Shown piece by piece: positions 1-9,801 of a stretch of DNA of 64,000 nt. The DNA lies in the NCBI GenBank assembly GCA_911728455.2, contig OU452231.1, forward strand, positions 21,132,999-21,196,998, in the 5' to 3' direction. The stretch comes from Marthasterias glacialis. Lineage: Eukaryota; Echinodermata; Asteroidea; Forcipulatida; Asteriidae. Position 1 is the stretch's first letter. Each line of letters opens with the position of its first letter. The notes under the pieces were generated by a model. The model was not told where the DNA came from. It searched no databases and saw only the letters and a program-made list of their open reading frames with translations. The position numbers and the translations under genes were made by a program.

Positions 1-750
1 AGAGCTAGCTGAGGTTTCTTTGACATGAGAGCTTCAAAATCTCTGACTGGTTGATGGGGGTACATGTACATATACGGGTACATATCGTCAATGTTTTCAC
101 GAAGGGACGGGCATATACCCGTCGCTTCGTGAAAACACAAAAAGCGTAATTTCGGGATGCTCGTCCTTTTCATAATTTCTCGAATAAATCATAAATAAAT
201 TGATGAATTGATCATAAAAAATCACATTTGATGAAAGTTTAACTCATACTAAATCACAGGAGGAAAGTAAAGACTTAAAAGAATAAGCATTGTGCTTTTG
301 TTTTGCAGTTTTGAAATGTGATGATGCTCTTGTGTGATTATCTCCAAACACAATTTTTTTCCAATTTGACATGCCCGTCACTTCGTGAAAACATTGACGA
401 TATAGCCTATATAAGTCCTGTTTCAATTGAGGTATGAAACCACATAGTCCAAGAGCTATAGCTGAGGTTTATTTGACATGAGAGCTTCAAAATCTCTGAC
501 TGGTTGATGGGGGTACATATAGCCTATATAAGTCCTGTTTCAATTGAGGTATGAAACCACATAGTCCAAGAGCTATAGCTGAGGTTTCTTTGACATGAGA
601 GCTTCAAAATCTCTGACTGGTTGATGGGGGTACATATAGCCTATATAAGTCCTGTTTCAATTGAGGTATGAAACCACATAGTCCAAGAGCTAGCTGAGGT
701 TTCTTTGACATAAGAGGTCAAAATCTCTGACTGATTGATGGGGTACATAG
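1..750. repeat. 115-117 bp tandem repeat, about four copies, one split by a MITE
   Basis: The motif GCTGAGGTTT begins near 7, 461, 578 and 693, giving a period of 117 then 115 bp. Each unit reads from 'agctgaggtttctttgacat' through 'gttgatgggggtacat' to 'aaccacatagtcc'. The first copy is broken: its left part lies at 1-62 and its right part resumes at about 401, with a MITE between. The last copy is cut off near 750 and runs straight into the inverted-repeat element at 690-1245, whose terminal sequence it resembles. No coding function is visible. Confidence 0.85.
85..400. mobile_element. 316 bp MITE with about 30 bp terminal inverted repeats, TA-flanked
   Basis: Positions 84-113 and 372-401 are inverted copies with one mismatch in 30 bases; the left end begins ATCGTCAATGTTTTCACGAA. 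The insertion is flanked by TA on both sides and interrupts a unit of the surrounding tandem repeat, so the empty site can be read from neighbouring copies (gggtacatatagcc). A third copy of the terminal sequence lies at 116-138 in opposite orientation to the left end, so the left 55 bases form a hairpin. There is no coding capacity. A TA target suggests a Tc1/mariner-like mobiliser, but that is inference. Confidence 0.8.
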
Positions 751-1245
751 CCTATCTGTCAACAGAAACCCTTGTTTTAAGTGCTGCCAGTGGTGGGTGA
801 GGGTAGTGGGGGCCTATTTAATTACTCCAAGTGACTTTTATTTGACCTCATTTAAACTGACCTTTCCTCCACATATTCTCATCTTAATTTGGAGGTTATT
901 GACATTAAGTCCTAACCTTACAGTTTCCCTGTGGTTTTAATGTGTAATTTTTTATATCCTATAAATCCCTAATTATCACTAATTAGTTGTTTGTCTGAAA
1001 TGACCATTCTACCGCAAACTTTTGTTTTAAGTTGCAGATTTGTACTGTTAGGATTTATAGGTTTGGCTTTCCTTACAATATGGCATGGATGTCAGCCTTG
1101 TAGGTACCAAGTCCAATACAAGTGAATTTACCCCACCCACCACTGACAGCACTTAACACAAGGGTTTCTGTCAGGTAGGCTGTCTGTACCCCATCAAACA
1201 GTTAGTGCTTTTCTAGCTCTCGTGTCAAATAACTGCCATCTAGCT
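690..1245. mobile_element. Non-autonomous element with long imperfect inverted repeats (about 110 bp)
   Basis: The left arm, about 690-800, and the right arm, about 1125-1245, are reverse complements with scattered mismatches. The best matching part contains CAGAAACCCTTG, TTAAGTGCTG and CAGTGGTGGGTG on the left and their complements on the right. The outer part of each arm matches the tandem unit found at 1-720. The internal region of about 320 bp is AT-rich and has no open frame. It looks like a foldback or MITE-type element whose terminal part was then amplified in tandem. No clear target duplication was seen. Confidence 0.65.
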
Positions 1246-2044
1246 ATTGTACTACTAATTTGTATATGCTCAGTTGGTAACAGTTTTGTGGTCAGAATGT
1301 GTTAATGCACCTCCCCCTCCCCAAAATGCTGTGCAAGCCAGTACAAGATTGATGAAATATGTCACTGTTGTAGATGTGTACATGCACACATACATGTACA
1401 TGTACATCCATGTCTGAAGAGTGGTGACCATGATTGACAACATATTGAAAATCCTACTGCCTTGCATGCATTAGTGTTGTTTTTTTGTTACTTTTAAGTC
1501 CATGGTGTGATGGTAGAAAAAGTTGTTTCCTCTCCGCAATGTAAAAGTGAAAAGAACCCAATCATTTACTCGAAATACTAAACTGCATCCATTTATGTTA
1601 TAGAAAAAATGTTAAAAGAGTTATTTGTGACTATCAATTGAATTGCAACGCATGTTTTTTTTTTAATGAAACCTTGTTAGTGTTTTCAAATAATGGAGAC
1701 CTGTTATGAATTTAAGTCAGGTTTTTTTTTGTGCCATGGCCTTGAAATTTTTCTTGGAGCTGACAAGTTGGTGACTTATCTGAGGTGTTTTATGTGTTTG
1801 TTATGTAAGTCTACTTCACTTCACTTACCTGGTAGAGTAATTACTAGTACATGTTTCTCTTTTGTGGCAGAACAAAATGCTAAGAATTTGCATGCAATAG
1901 CGCCCTCTCTAGCCCACCACCCCGCGGCACCAACGCCACGTTGTTCTTCCTCTTTTTCTATTAGCCGTTATACAGATTTGACGTGTTTGGCAGTGTTCCG
2001 ACTTCCTGTCATACAAGTATAAAGAACCTTTGTGAGCTAAGTTA
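1246..2044. other. No recognisable gene
   Basis: This stretch is AT-rich and contains only a short TACATG-type simple-sequence patch at about 1378-1410. A 109-codon open frame at 1693-2022 is not recognisable and has a composition no different from its surroundings. Confidence 0.5.
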
Positions 2045-2208
2045 AAACAACCAGTATTTTTCAATACTATTACTGTTTACTTCAAAAATGGTAGAGTATT
2101 CTTCTAGTCTTCATTATGATGAATAAACAACCAGTATTTTTCAATACTATTACTGTTTACTTCAAAAATGGTAGAGTATTCTTCTAGTCTTCATTATGAT
2201 GAATAAAC
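2045..2208. repeat. Perfect 80 bp tandem duplication
   Basis: The 80 bp block starting AAACAACCAGTATTTTTCAA at 2045 is repeated immediately at 2125 with no difference seen. The lack of divergence suggests a recent duplication or an assembly duplication. Confidence 0.9.
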
Positions 2209-3300
2209 GTTTAAGTAAGAATACGTCCGTTGCTACAGGAAAAGTTCTGAGTATACAGTGCTTAACACACATCATGGGTAAAAAATTAATAAATAAATAA
2301 ATAACAACAAAATTTATAAAAAAGTTATGATCCTTGTATCAAAGATCACTGATTAAACGTCACCAAATTTGTGTCTATGATATCAGATTTTTAGTTCGAA
2401 TTCTGTCTTACGATTTTAATAACTTCCGCGAAGCTGCTAACAAATTGTGAGCAAACTTTTAACAAATTTATGACTGTTATTTGCACTTAAAGTATGAGTA
2501 GCCCCATGGGTCAGGGATCTTAGATTGACATTGCCCTGCATCCAGTCTTGGACGACGTCTGGGTATAGACTGGGAGCATCATGTACAAGCCTCATCCTTT
2601 GTGCACCTGGATTGGGCCTCTTCACTTCATATATTTTTCACTACAATTTTGGTCCTTGTATCACAAATCTTTGACGAAACGTCACTAAATTTGTGTCATG
2701 ATATCAAACTGATTTACAAGTTAGTGTCTTTTTTTGGCCCAATAGGCCTATATTAGCCAAAGTGTGTGGTCATACACAAGGGTTAGGAGCCACGCCGTCT
2801 GTCAGGCTTGGTTGACCCGCTGATGCTGTGAAGCACACGTTGACTTTGTTTGATACAATTGTTTAAAATTTCAGCATGATATTCAAAATATTGGACATGA
2901 TTTATCTACAACTACATGTACCAGCTCTTCATTCAATGTCAAAACCTTTTAACAAATCGGTTATTCTGAGTAGTCCCTAAATAGTTTCCCACTTAACCAG
3001 CAAATCACTCATTGTTTTGTCCATAATTAATTTAAATTTTACCCAGTGTTTCTCTTGTGTGTTAGGCTGTTAAATGAAGGAAAGCAAACATTCACTGTGC
3101 ACTTTGCTGGAAAGCATTTTTGAAGTAACATTTTTACACAATCAGTAGAGAATTCAATTTTAAGCTCTTACCCCTGAAGGTTTTGACCAGCCGCATCCAC
3201 TCTGCATCAGTAAATTTAGCCTTCAGCCAATATGATTTTTCTGGTTTTCATATGTGATGGCTTGATGTAAGTTGATGATCAATGGATGGAGACATACATT
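2209..3300. other. No gene; one diverged repeat pair
   Basis: Sequences near 2328-2395 and 2650-2715 are diverged direct copies; both contain 'ccttgtatca', 'aaacgtcac' and 'aaatttgtgtc' in the same order. Nothing else in this stretch is recognisable. Confidence 0.5.
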
Positions 3301-3465
3301 GTTCCCATCAAGCATAGCTGCAATATAGAATGTTATGATCCATATCAACCACCAGGGGAGATTTGTTTGATAATAGCCACCTGTTTCTGGACAGAGTGCA
3401 CTTGTCCCCATCAAGCATAGCTGCAATATAGAATGTTATGATCCATATCAACCGCCAGGAGAATG
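3297..3465. repeat. Direct repeat of about 60 bp at about 103 bp spacing
   Basis: The block beginning CCCATCAAGCATAGCTGCAA occurs at about 3304 and again at about 3407, and both copies run through 'gttatgatccatatcaacc'. They differ by a few bases. No function is visible. Confidence 0.85.
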
Positions 3466-3767
3466 TTGTCCAATATCCGAAGGTTAATCAGTTCAACTTG
3501 GAAAGTTAATTTCACTCAATACAGGAAGATACTTGATTGGGTTCCTTCTGTGGAATGCATGATCCCTCAAGTCAAGGGTTATTTTAATCAATGTGTAAAG
3601 GAGACACAACTGATGATAAGAGGAATTGTATACAAGTGAGCATTGTATGTGTTTGTTGTTGATACCTTGTGTATTGGTCTGAACATCGGAGAAGGAAATG
3701 TTCCCGCCTTTGATGGTGTCTTTTGTGTTTCCAACCTCCTATGGTTAAACCAGCCCCTTCCCTATAC

Positions 3768-3788
3768 ACCCCCCCCCCCCCCCCCCCT
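3768..3788 (+). repeat. Poly-C tract
   Basis: An almost pure run of about 20 cytosines on the + strand. It makes all overlapping short proline-rich open frames untrustworthy. Confidence 0.95.
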
Positions 3789-3821
3789 GGTCTCCCTCTA
3801 CACCGTTCATCCCTTGCATAT

Positions 3822-3959
3822 TGTGACTGCCTTTTGTCACTCTCTTTTTACTTCTTTCTACTTCACTGTTTCTGTTACTTGTATGTGTGTGTTATGTTGT
3901 CATTTAGCCATTGGGAAAGAGTCTGCTAGCATTGAAATCTGAGGCCATAAACATTTTTT
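3822..3959. repeat. Dispersed repeat, copy 1 (copy 2 at about 4630-4785)
   Basis: About 135 bp is shared with 4630-4785: both contain 'cactctcttt', 'cttctttcta', 'gtttctgttacttgt', 'gttgtcatttagcc' and 'aaatctgagg' in the same order. The MITE at 3960-4368 directly follows the first copy. Function unknown. Confidence 0.75.
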
Positions 3960-4368
3960 ACTGTATATATAGGGACCGGTAGTTACTACTGATATGGCGC
4001 TTTCGAGTGGCATTCGATTGCGCGAGCCCAGGAATAGTTTTATGTTTTTAGAGATGATGTTGGCTTTGCTAGTGATGTGTGCATGTTGTTGTTTGGCACT
4101 AGCACATGTATGTATCGTAACCCTTCACACCAACATAGTTAACCAACCTTCAACATCCAAATTCAAGTTTACAGGAACATCTTTACCAACATTAGCCTGC
4201 ACAATGGGAGATTCTGGGATGATGTGTCCATCATGTTTTGTGTAAAGGCTGCATTGCATTATGGGATGAAAGAGACCTGTTATACTAATTCTAATTAGCA
4301 TATACCTGGCAGAAATCTGCCAGGTATATACTTATTTTCATCACCTGCCACCAGTCCCTATATACAGT
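3960..4368. mobile_element. 409 bp MITE with about 20 bp terminal inverted repeats and an internal hairpin
   Basis: The left end, ACTGTATATATAGGGACCGG at 3960, is complementary to the right end ACCAGTCCCTATATACAGT at 4350-4368, with one 2 bp length difference and one mismatch. A perfect internal inverted repeat (two 13 bp arms, 2 bp loop) lies at 4301-4328. No target duplication is clear. The 83-codon open frame inside, at 3994-4245, is not a recognisable protein. Confidence 0.7.
4301..4328. repeat. Perfect hairpin inside the MITE
   Basis: TATACCTGGCAGA is followed by AA and then its exact reverse complement. It may be a subterminal structure of the MITE. Confidence 0.85.
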
Positions 4369-4629
4369 CAGAATGAGAACAATGTAGGGACCATGAACAA
4401 GTCTAAGGATACTTCAAGTCAATTTTAGTCTGGTACTGAAACCAGTCACAGACTCTCTTGTTTACTGGACTTACACTGATTACACATCTAAGAGCACTTG
4501 TAAGCAACAATAACAGGATGAAATGACTTTTGACTTCCCTCTTGATTTACTTTAGTGCCTTGCCTTCCATATGATGGTGTGCAGTAACTGTCACTTCTTT
4601 AAAAAATGATATTTAAATAGAAACAATGC

Positions 4630-4785
4630 AGTGACTGCTTTTTGCCACTCTCTTTTCACTTCTTTCTATTTGACTGTTTCTGTTACTTGTGTGTGTGTTG
4701 TGTTGTCATTTAGCCTTTGAGAAAGTGTCTGCCAGGGTCAAAATCTGAGGCGATTAAGTCTTTTTTTTCTGTATCTTTCATGAAC
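4630..4785. repeat. Dispersed repeat, copy 2
   Basis: Diverged direct copy of 3822-3959, in the same orientation and about 800 bp downstream. Confidence 0.75.
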
Positions 4786-6210
4786 TGAACTTTAAAGTGA
4801 ACTGAATTTGGATCTTATATCATGAGTCAGTTTATCTTTTGTGCAATTTCTTTCACGTTTTTAATTGTTTGAATCTAATTTTGAATTGTTTTTTGGTATC
4901 ATTAATGCTCAGATATTCTTTATGATATTTGTCTTTTTATGATTTGTTAGTTTTGGTTAGATATTTTTATTTATTGCTATTTAAAGTGACATAACTGTTG
5001 TTGTTTTGACAGATGAGATGGAGTTGAGAGTAGAAATGTTGCACTGTTCAATAAACCATCATAATATTTCTAGACATTCATCACCATATGCCCAGACATA
5101 GCTGTCTTTGCTAATGTATTACATTTTCTTTTTCAGTATATACATCTATTTGCAGCCACTATGGTGATTTTGGTACAAGGCACTTGCATCCACTATGGTG
5201 TCTAATGAAACCAGATGCTACTTTGAGTTACCCACTACTATTGCAGGAGAATGCTTGCCTTTATGTGCTGGTGAGTTATATCACAGTGACAGTGGGTAAT
5301 ATGCAGACTGCATTTGTCAGGCCTCTATTGAAACGAAAGCCAAGTTCAGCTGCAGTTTTTTTTTCAGACGAATGTTGGTTATTTTCAAATAATGTATGAA
5401 ATTATCAATCCCCTTAGTTACCATTGACTCTACTTAGACTGAAGATCCTTGTATGGAATGTACATGCTTTGTAAGTCACTCAATATCTCTTATTGATTAT
5501 CATCCAAGATGTGTACTCCCTGAGGTCTTGATCCATCTCTCGAGAAATCAGGGTTTGGGTTAAGCAGTACTTTGGAAAGGATTTGTTATTCAAAATAAGA
5601 TTTAATCCTCATGTCTTGAGACATTAACTCAAACTCCGTCTAGGGCTAAAGAACTCCAAGACTTGTTTGATCATTATTCTCTTTTTTTCTCTCTGGTTGA
5701 TGAGATTTTAAAATAAGATTGATTGATATTCTTTTCCGGATGTGAGATGAGTGGTCAGTCACAAGAGAAGATGCACCTTATAAACCTGATGATACACAAT
5801 AAATGGAATGTTGATGTGAAGGAAATACAACACAAAGTCTTATGCCCAACACTGACATGTAAACCAGAATTAGAACAGCCCACCATGTATTGGTGAGTCT
5901 TTTAAAATATTATTTGATGACATGGATGAAGTTGATACTCTTGCAAGATGATTAATTGTCCTCCAGCAAGCTTGAAACCACATTACTTGTACCGATTTTG
6001 TCAAACATTGGAATGTTTTCATTGTTTTGCTTCTGATGAACATGTTCTTCTTTGTGTGTTACATTGCATATCAAATTGAAGACATGCAAGTTTTGTTTTC
6101 CATACTGTTGATGACTTACATTTTTACATATTGATACACAATGTTTTGTTGATCTAACTGCATATCTAAACCATTTCAATTGTATTAACTTGTTATTATG
6201 AACACATAAT
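4786..6210. other. No supported gene
   Basis: AT-rich sequence with several weak splice-like sites (for example a pyrimidine-rich tract ending in ttttgacag near 5013, and ctattgcag near 5246). None opens a frame long enough to support an exon call. It could be intron of the + strand gene whose exon is at 7913. Confidence 0.4.
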
Positions 6211-6560
6211 ATATAAATAATAAATAATAATAATCAGTTTTTCTATAGCGCTTTATCACAGCCTGAAGGCCATTTCAAAGCGCCTCTGACATTGCTACCC
6301 CTGGTCACTGGGCCATTAACTTCATTCCTTAGACCATCTCAGCTCCCTGGGGAGTATACTGCCGGTGCTGTGAGTAACCGCGCTCCCAGCTAATCATTCG
6401 CATGAACAATCTCTGCCCTCACAGGTACCCATTTACTCCTGGGTGGAAAAAAGTAATTATAGTAAAGTGTCTTGCTCTGGGATTCGAACCAACACTCTGC
6501 TGATCAGAAACAGCAGAGCTTGAGTCCGGTGCCCTTATCCACTCAGCCACAGCACCCCTC
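6211..6560 (-). mobile_element. tRNA-derived SINE, full length, with ATT-type 3' tail
   Basis: Read on the - strand from 6560, the element starts GAGGGGTGCTGTGGCTGAGT, where a tRNA-like box A (TGGCTGAGTGGATAAGG) is followed by a box B (GGTTCGAATCC) about 45 bp later. The body contains 'cacccaggagtaaatgggta', 'ctccccagggagctgaga' and 'aaagcgctata'. It ends in AATAATAATAATTTATT-like repeats at about 6211-6235. This is the general plan of SINE2-type elements common in sea urchins and other invertebrate deuterostomes. Its 5' end abuts the 82 bp minisatellite. RNA polymerase III promoter boxes are present but activity is unknown. Confidence 0.85.
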
Positions 6561-6569
6561 ATTTCTTTA

Positions 6570-7760
6570 GGTTTACAATTCTACTGCAGTATTGATACTT
6601 CAAGGAGGTAATGGAGACAATAACCTCAGTGTCTCCTGGTGGGTCATCATTGGCTTACAAATCTACTACAGGCCTGATATTTCAAGGAGGTAATGGAGGC
6701 AATGATCTCAGTGCCCCATGGTGGGTCATCATTGGTTCACAATTCTACTGCAGGCCTGATACTTCAAGGAGGTAATGGAGGCAATGACCTCAGTGCCCCC
6801 TGGTGGGTCATCATTGGTTTACAATTCTACTGCAGGCCTGATACTTCAAGGAGGTAATGGAGGCAATGACCTCAGTGCCCCCTGGTGGGTCATCATTGGT
6901 TTACAATTCTGCTGCAGGCCTGATACTTCAAGGAGGTAATGGAGGCAATGACCTCAGTGCCCCCTGGTGGGTCATCATTGGTTTACAATTCTACTGCAGG
7001 CCTGATACTTCAAGGAGGTAATGGAGGCAATGACCTCAGTACCCCCTGGTGGGTCATCATTGGTTTACAATTCTACTGCAGGACTGATACTTCAAGGAGG
7101 TAATGGAGGCAATGACCTCAGTACCCCCTGGTGGGTCATCATTGGTTTACAATTCTACTGCAGGACTGATACTTCAAGGAGGTAATGGAGGCAATGACCT
7201 CAGTACCCCCTGGTGGGTCATCATTGGTTTACAATTCTACTGCAGGCCTGATACTTCAAGGAGGTAATGGAGGCAATGACCTCAGTGCCCCCTGGTGGGT
7301 CATCATTGGTTTACAATTCTATTGCAGGACTGATACTTCAAGGAGGTAATGGAGGCAATGACCTCAGTGCCCCCTGGTGGGTCATCATTGGTTTACAAAT
7401 CTACTACAGGCCTGATACTTCAAGGAGGTAATGGAGGCAATGACCTCAGTGCCCCTTGGTGGGTCATCATTGGTTTACAATTCTACTGCAGGCCTGATAC
7501 TTCAAGGAGGTAATGGAGGCAATGATCTCAGTGCCCCCATGTGGGTCATCAAAAAGAGAAAGATGATGTAATGGAGTGCCCCCATGTGGGTCATCATTGG
7601 TTTACAGTTCTACTGCAGACCTGGTACTTTAACAAGGTAATTTGGGGCAATGACCTCAGTACCCCCTGGTGGATCATCATTGGTTTACAATTCTACTGCA
7701 GGTCTGATACTTCAAGGAGGTAACTGGGGCAATTACCTCAGTGCCCCCTGGTTACCGCCT
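6570..7760. repeat. 82 bp minisatellite, about 14 copies
   Basis: The core 'gatacttcaaggaggtaatg' recurs every 82 bp from about 6593 to 7495 (12 copies). Two irregular copies follow at about 7623 and 7705, separated by an insertion of about 46 bp. Central copies are nearly identical and edge copies are more diverged, as expected for unequal exchange. Each unit contains an acceptor-like 'acaattctactgcag' and, 18 bp later, a donor-like GGAG/gtaatg. The array sits just upstream of the exon at 7913, so it is probably intronic. Confidence 0.9.
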
Positions 7761-7912
7761 TGGTGCCCATTCAACGGTTGCAGTAGAAGTTTCCATTTTC
7801 TTCCTGGAGGTGCCCTTTACTAAGGAAAACAATGCCTTGCCCTTACAAGAATGAAGTATCAGGCCTGCTACTAGATTTCACTTTCACAGCATCTTCCTCT
7901 TTTTCGTCTTAG

Positions 7913-8030
7913 TTCTTTACAGAAGGAGAATTTAAGTCTAGTTCAGCATCTTGAGGATGAGAAGTGTGGTAATCTTAAGCTGAAGCAGATGAGGTCACTG
8001 CTGGAACATGAACTAGACCAAAGAAATCAG
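7913..8030 (+). CDS. Coiled-coil protein exon (exon 0), gene not identified
   Basis: A strong pyrimidine tract (cttcctctttttcgtcttag) ends in AG at 7911-7912, and a donor GTATGAG follows at 8031. The 118 bp between reads as one leftover base plus 39 open codons: S-L-Q-K-E-N-L-S-L-V-Q-H-L-E-D-E, then on to L-L-E-H-E-L-D-Q-R-N-Q. It is rich in Leu, Glu, Lys and Gln with heptad-like leucine spacing, so it is most likely coiled coil. It ends in phase 0, which is the phase needed to join the exon A copies at 15344, 18818 and 27391; the join reads ...D-Q-R-N-Q/I-N-A-K-K-L. I do not recognise the protein family. The upstream exon was not found. The alternative acceptor at 7922 would shorten the exon slightly in the same frame. 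Confidence 0.6.
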
Positions 8031-8037
8031 GTATGAG

Positions 8038-8680
8038 TAAGCCTCTGCCTGTTACACGGTTACACAGTAAACCGACCGATCGTCCTGTTACATGGTTACA
8101 GTTTTACAGCTCGGACAACCGTCAAAAACTGCACTCAAAAGTGCACATCACATTGCCATCACGATGTACACCCTCCATTGTTGAAGTATACCAGTGCATT
8201 ATGACAAAATGCCTTTACCTAAGAATAGATGAATCTGCGCATGGTTGGTACATCGCTGGTGCACAAACTGCTAGACATTTACCCAGCATTGTAATCGCTG
8301 GTGCCACGCGAAAATAATTGAAAGTATGGTCAGTGGAGCTAGTTCCCCGGCAATTGCAGCATGTTTACGAAAAACTACACAATATATAGGCTTTATTTAG
8401 CTAACACTCTATCATTTACGATACCCTGGAGGAATGGAAAGAGTATTTAACAGTCAGATCTGTTTCTTCTTGTTTTTGCTTTTTGATTTTTTGCGGGATG
8501 ATTGCTCGAAGTCAAATTGCTGTGATGAAGTTGCAATATTTTGACTGCACGTGCCATCGTCATGTATACGTGTGTTTTTAACTCTAAATTTTGTTTCTTC
8601 AACGGTCGGTTACACGGGTAACCAACCGTTTCGGAAATGGTTACACGGTAACAAAAGTAACCGTAAACTCACAGGCCTAT
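8038..8680. mobile_element. 643 bp hAT-like non-autonomous insertion just after the exon 0 donor
   Basis: GTATGAG occurs at 8031-8037 (the donor site of exon 0) and again at 8681-8687. The sequence between has loosely inverted ends: TAAGCCTCTG on the left, against the complement of CACAGGCCTAT on the right, each followed by GTTAC-rich subterminal repeats (ggttacacgg, ggttacagt). A 7-8 bp target duplication fits the hAT superfamily. No transposase frame is present; the 94-codon open frame at 8033-8317 is not recognisable. The insertion left the donor intact because the duplicated target includes it. Confidence 0.6.
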
Positions 8681-8687
8681 GTATGAG

Positions 8688-9389
8688 ATGAGAGGAATCA
8701 TGTGGTGTGTCTTAGAATCAAGTAAATAGGAGTTTAGACAAATCAACAGTATCATAAAAGTGCTAGGCCAAATTTCATGGCGCTGGTTACTGGAGAGTAC
8801 TGTGCTTACGGCACACTGTAACGTGCATATTACTATGGGTTGCAGCAGTGTGTGAGCGCAAAACTCCATGGTAAGAAGTGTCATGAAATTGGGCCCTGTT
8901 GAGAGTATTGCTTAACAATAATCTGTAAGCAAACTGAAATGTAAGACAAGATCCAAGTTCATTCAGCCAAAATTATTATCAACAAAAAGACTTGTGCCTT
9001 CTCATTCAAATTGAATTGTTGGCATAAGAATCTTTGGTTTTTGGTTACAGTGAAAAGTGAATTGTAACCAGTTCTGGGTGTCCTCTAGTCCCCCAGGCTT
9101 TGTTGATTTACAGTGTATTGGAGGTTTTTATGAAGTATAATATACAAATATTGGATGCATGCAACTAAAATGTAGCAGAATGTTATCACAAGGTGTAATC
9201 TGATTTCACCAATTGATTGTATGCTGCTACATTACATGCATAAAAGGCATCCAATATTGGTTCTATATAACTGACACATAGATCATTGCCATTTGATATT
9301 CATATATATAATTCATAATTTATTTCAACTACTTATTTGTTCAAGTTTTAAACAATAGAATAAAAAGCCTGATTGGTTTGCAGAATGAG
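8688..9389. other. Intron-like sequence with a small inverted repeat at 9149-9262
   Basis: There is no coding signal. AATATTGGATGCATGCAA with ATGTAGCAG near 9149-9180 is repeated in inverted form near 9224-9262 (CTGCTACAT ... GGCATCCAATATTGG), which suggests a small MITE of about 115 bp. The rest is unremarkable. Confidence 0.45.
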
Positions 9390-9396
9390 AACAATG
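9390..9396. repeat. Target-site duplication of the LINE (3' side)
   Basis: AACAATG here matches AACAATG at 14184-14190. The two copies bracket the LINE exactly. Confidence 0.7.
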
Positions 9397-9413
9397 TTTC
9401 AATTCAATTCAAC
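9397..9413 (-). repeat. LINE 3' terminal short tandem repeat
   Basis: On the - strand the element ends in about three TTGAA units followed by AA. Such microsatellite-like 3' ends are the presumed recognition site for target-primed reverse transcription in CR1/L2-type elements. Confidence 0.7.
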
Positions 9414-9801
9414 GTTTATTTCCATATCCAGCAATGCAAAATACAGTCAACAAATCACTAGTTTGTATAAAAATACATCGAGTGATTATATTAACAAAAT
9501 AAACATGATATGACAATTAAGAAGCTGAAATGGAGGCATAATCAAAAGACCATAGGCTTATGCTGAAATGCCTTTTAACAAAGACAGACAAGACGAGACT
9601 ACCGGAAATTCAAGACAATCAGACGTCAACAAGACAAACAAAAGGACAAGAACAGACAGACGAACGGATGTACAGAAACAAATGATGAGATGCTAAATGC
9701 AATGCATGGTATAATGAAGAACAATGGATTGAGCAATGTGTAATAATGAAAATAAGAATAAATAGTAATAAAAAAAAAAATATAAAAATAAAGAGAATGA
9801 G

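Noticed and set aside
1693..2022. 109-codon open frame as a gene
   Set aside because: No recognisable motif and no support beyond length.
5014..5100. Exon of the coiled-coil gene (D-E-M-E-L-R-V-E-M-L after ttttgacag)
   Set aside because: The composition is suggestive, but no donor follows before the stop, and the phase to exon 0 cannot be confirmed.
8033..8317. 94-codon open frame after the coiled-coil exon
   Set aside because: It starts inside the splice donor and lies within the hAT-like insertion.
4369..9396. The 16-mer CAGAATGAGAACAATG at both 4369-4384 and 9381-9396 as a hint of exon duplication
   Set aside because: One shared 16-mer in 64 kb is compatible with chance, and the flanks are not similar.
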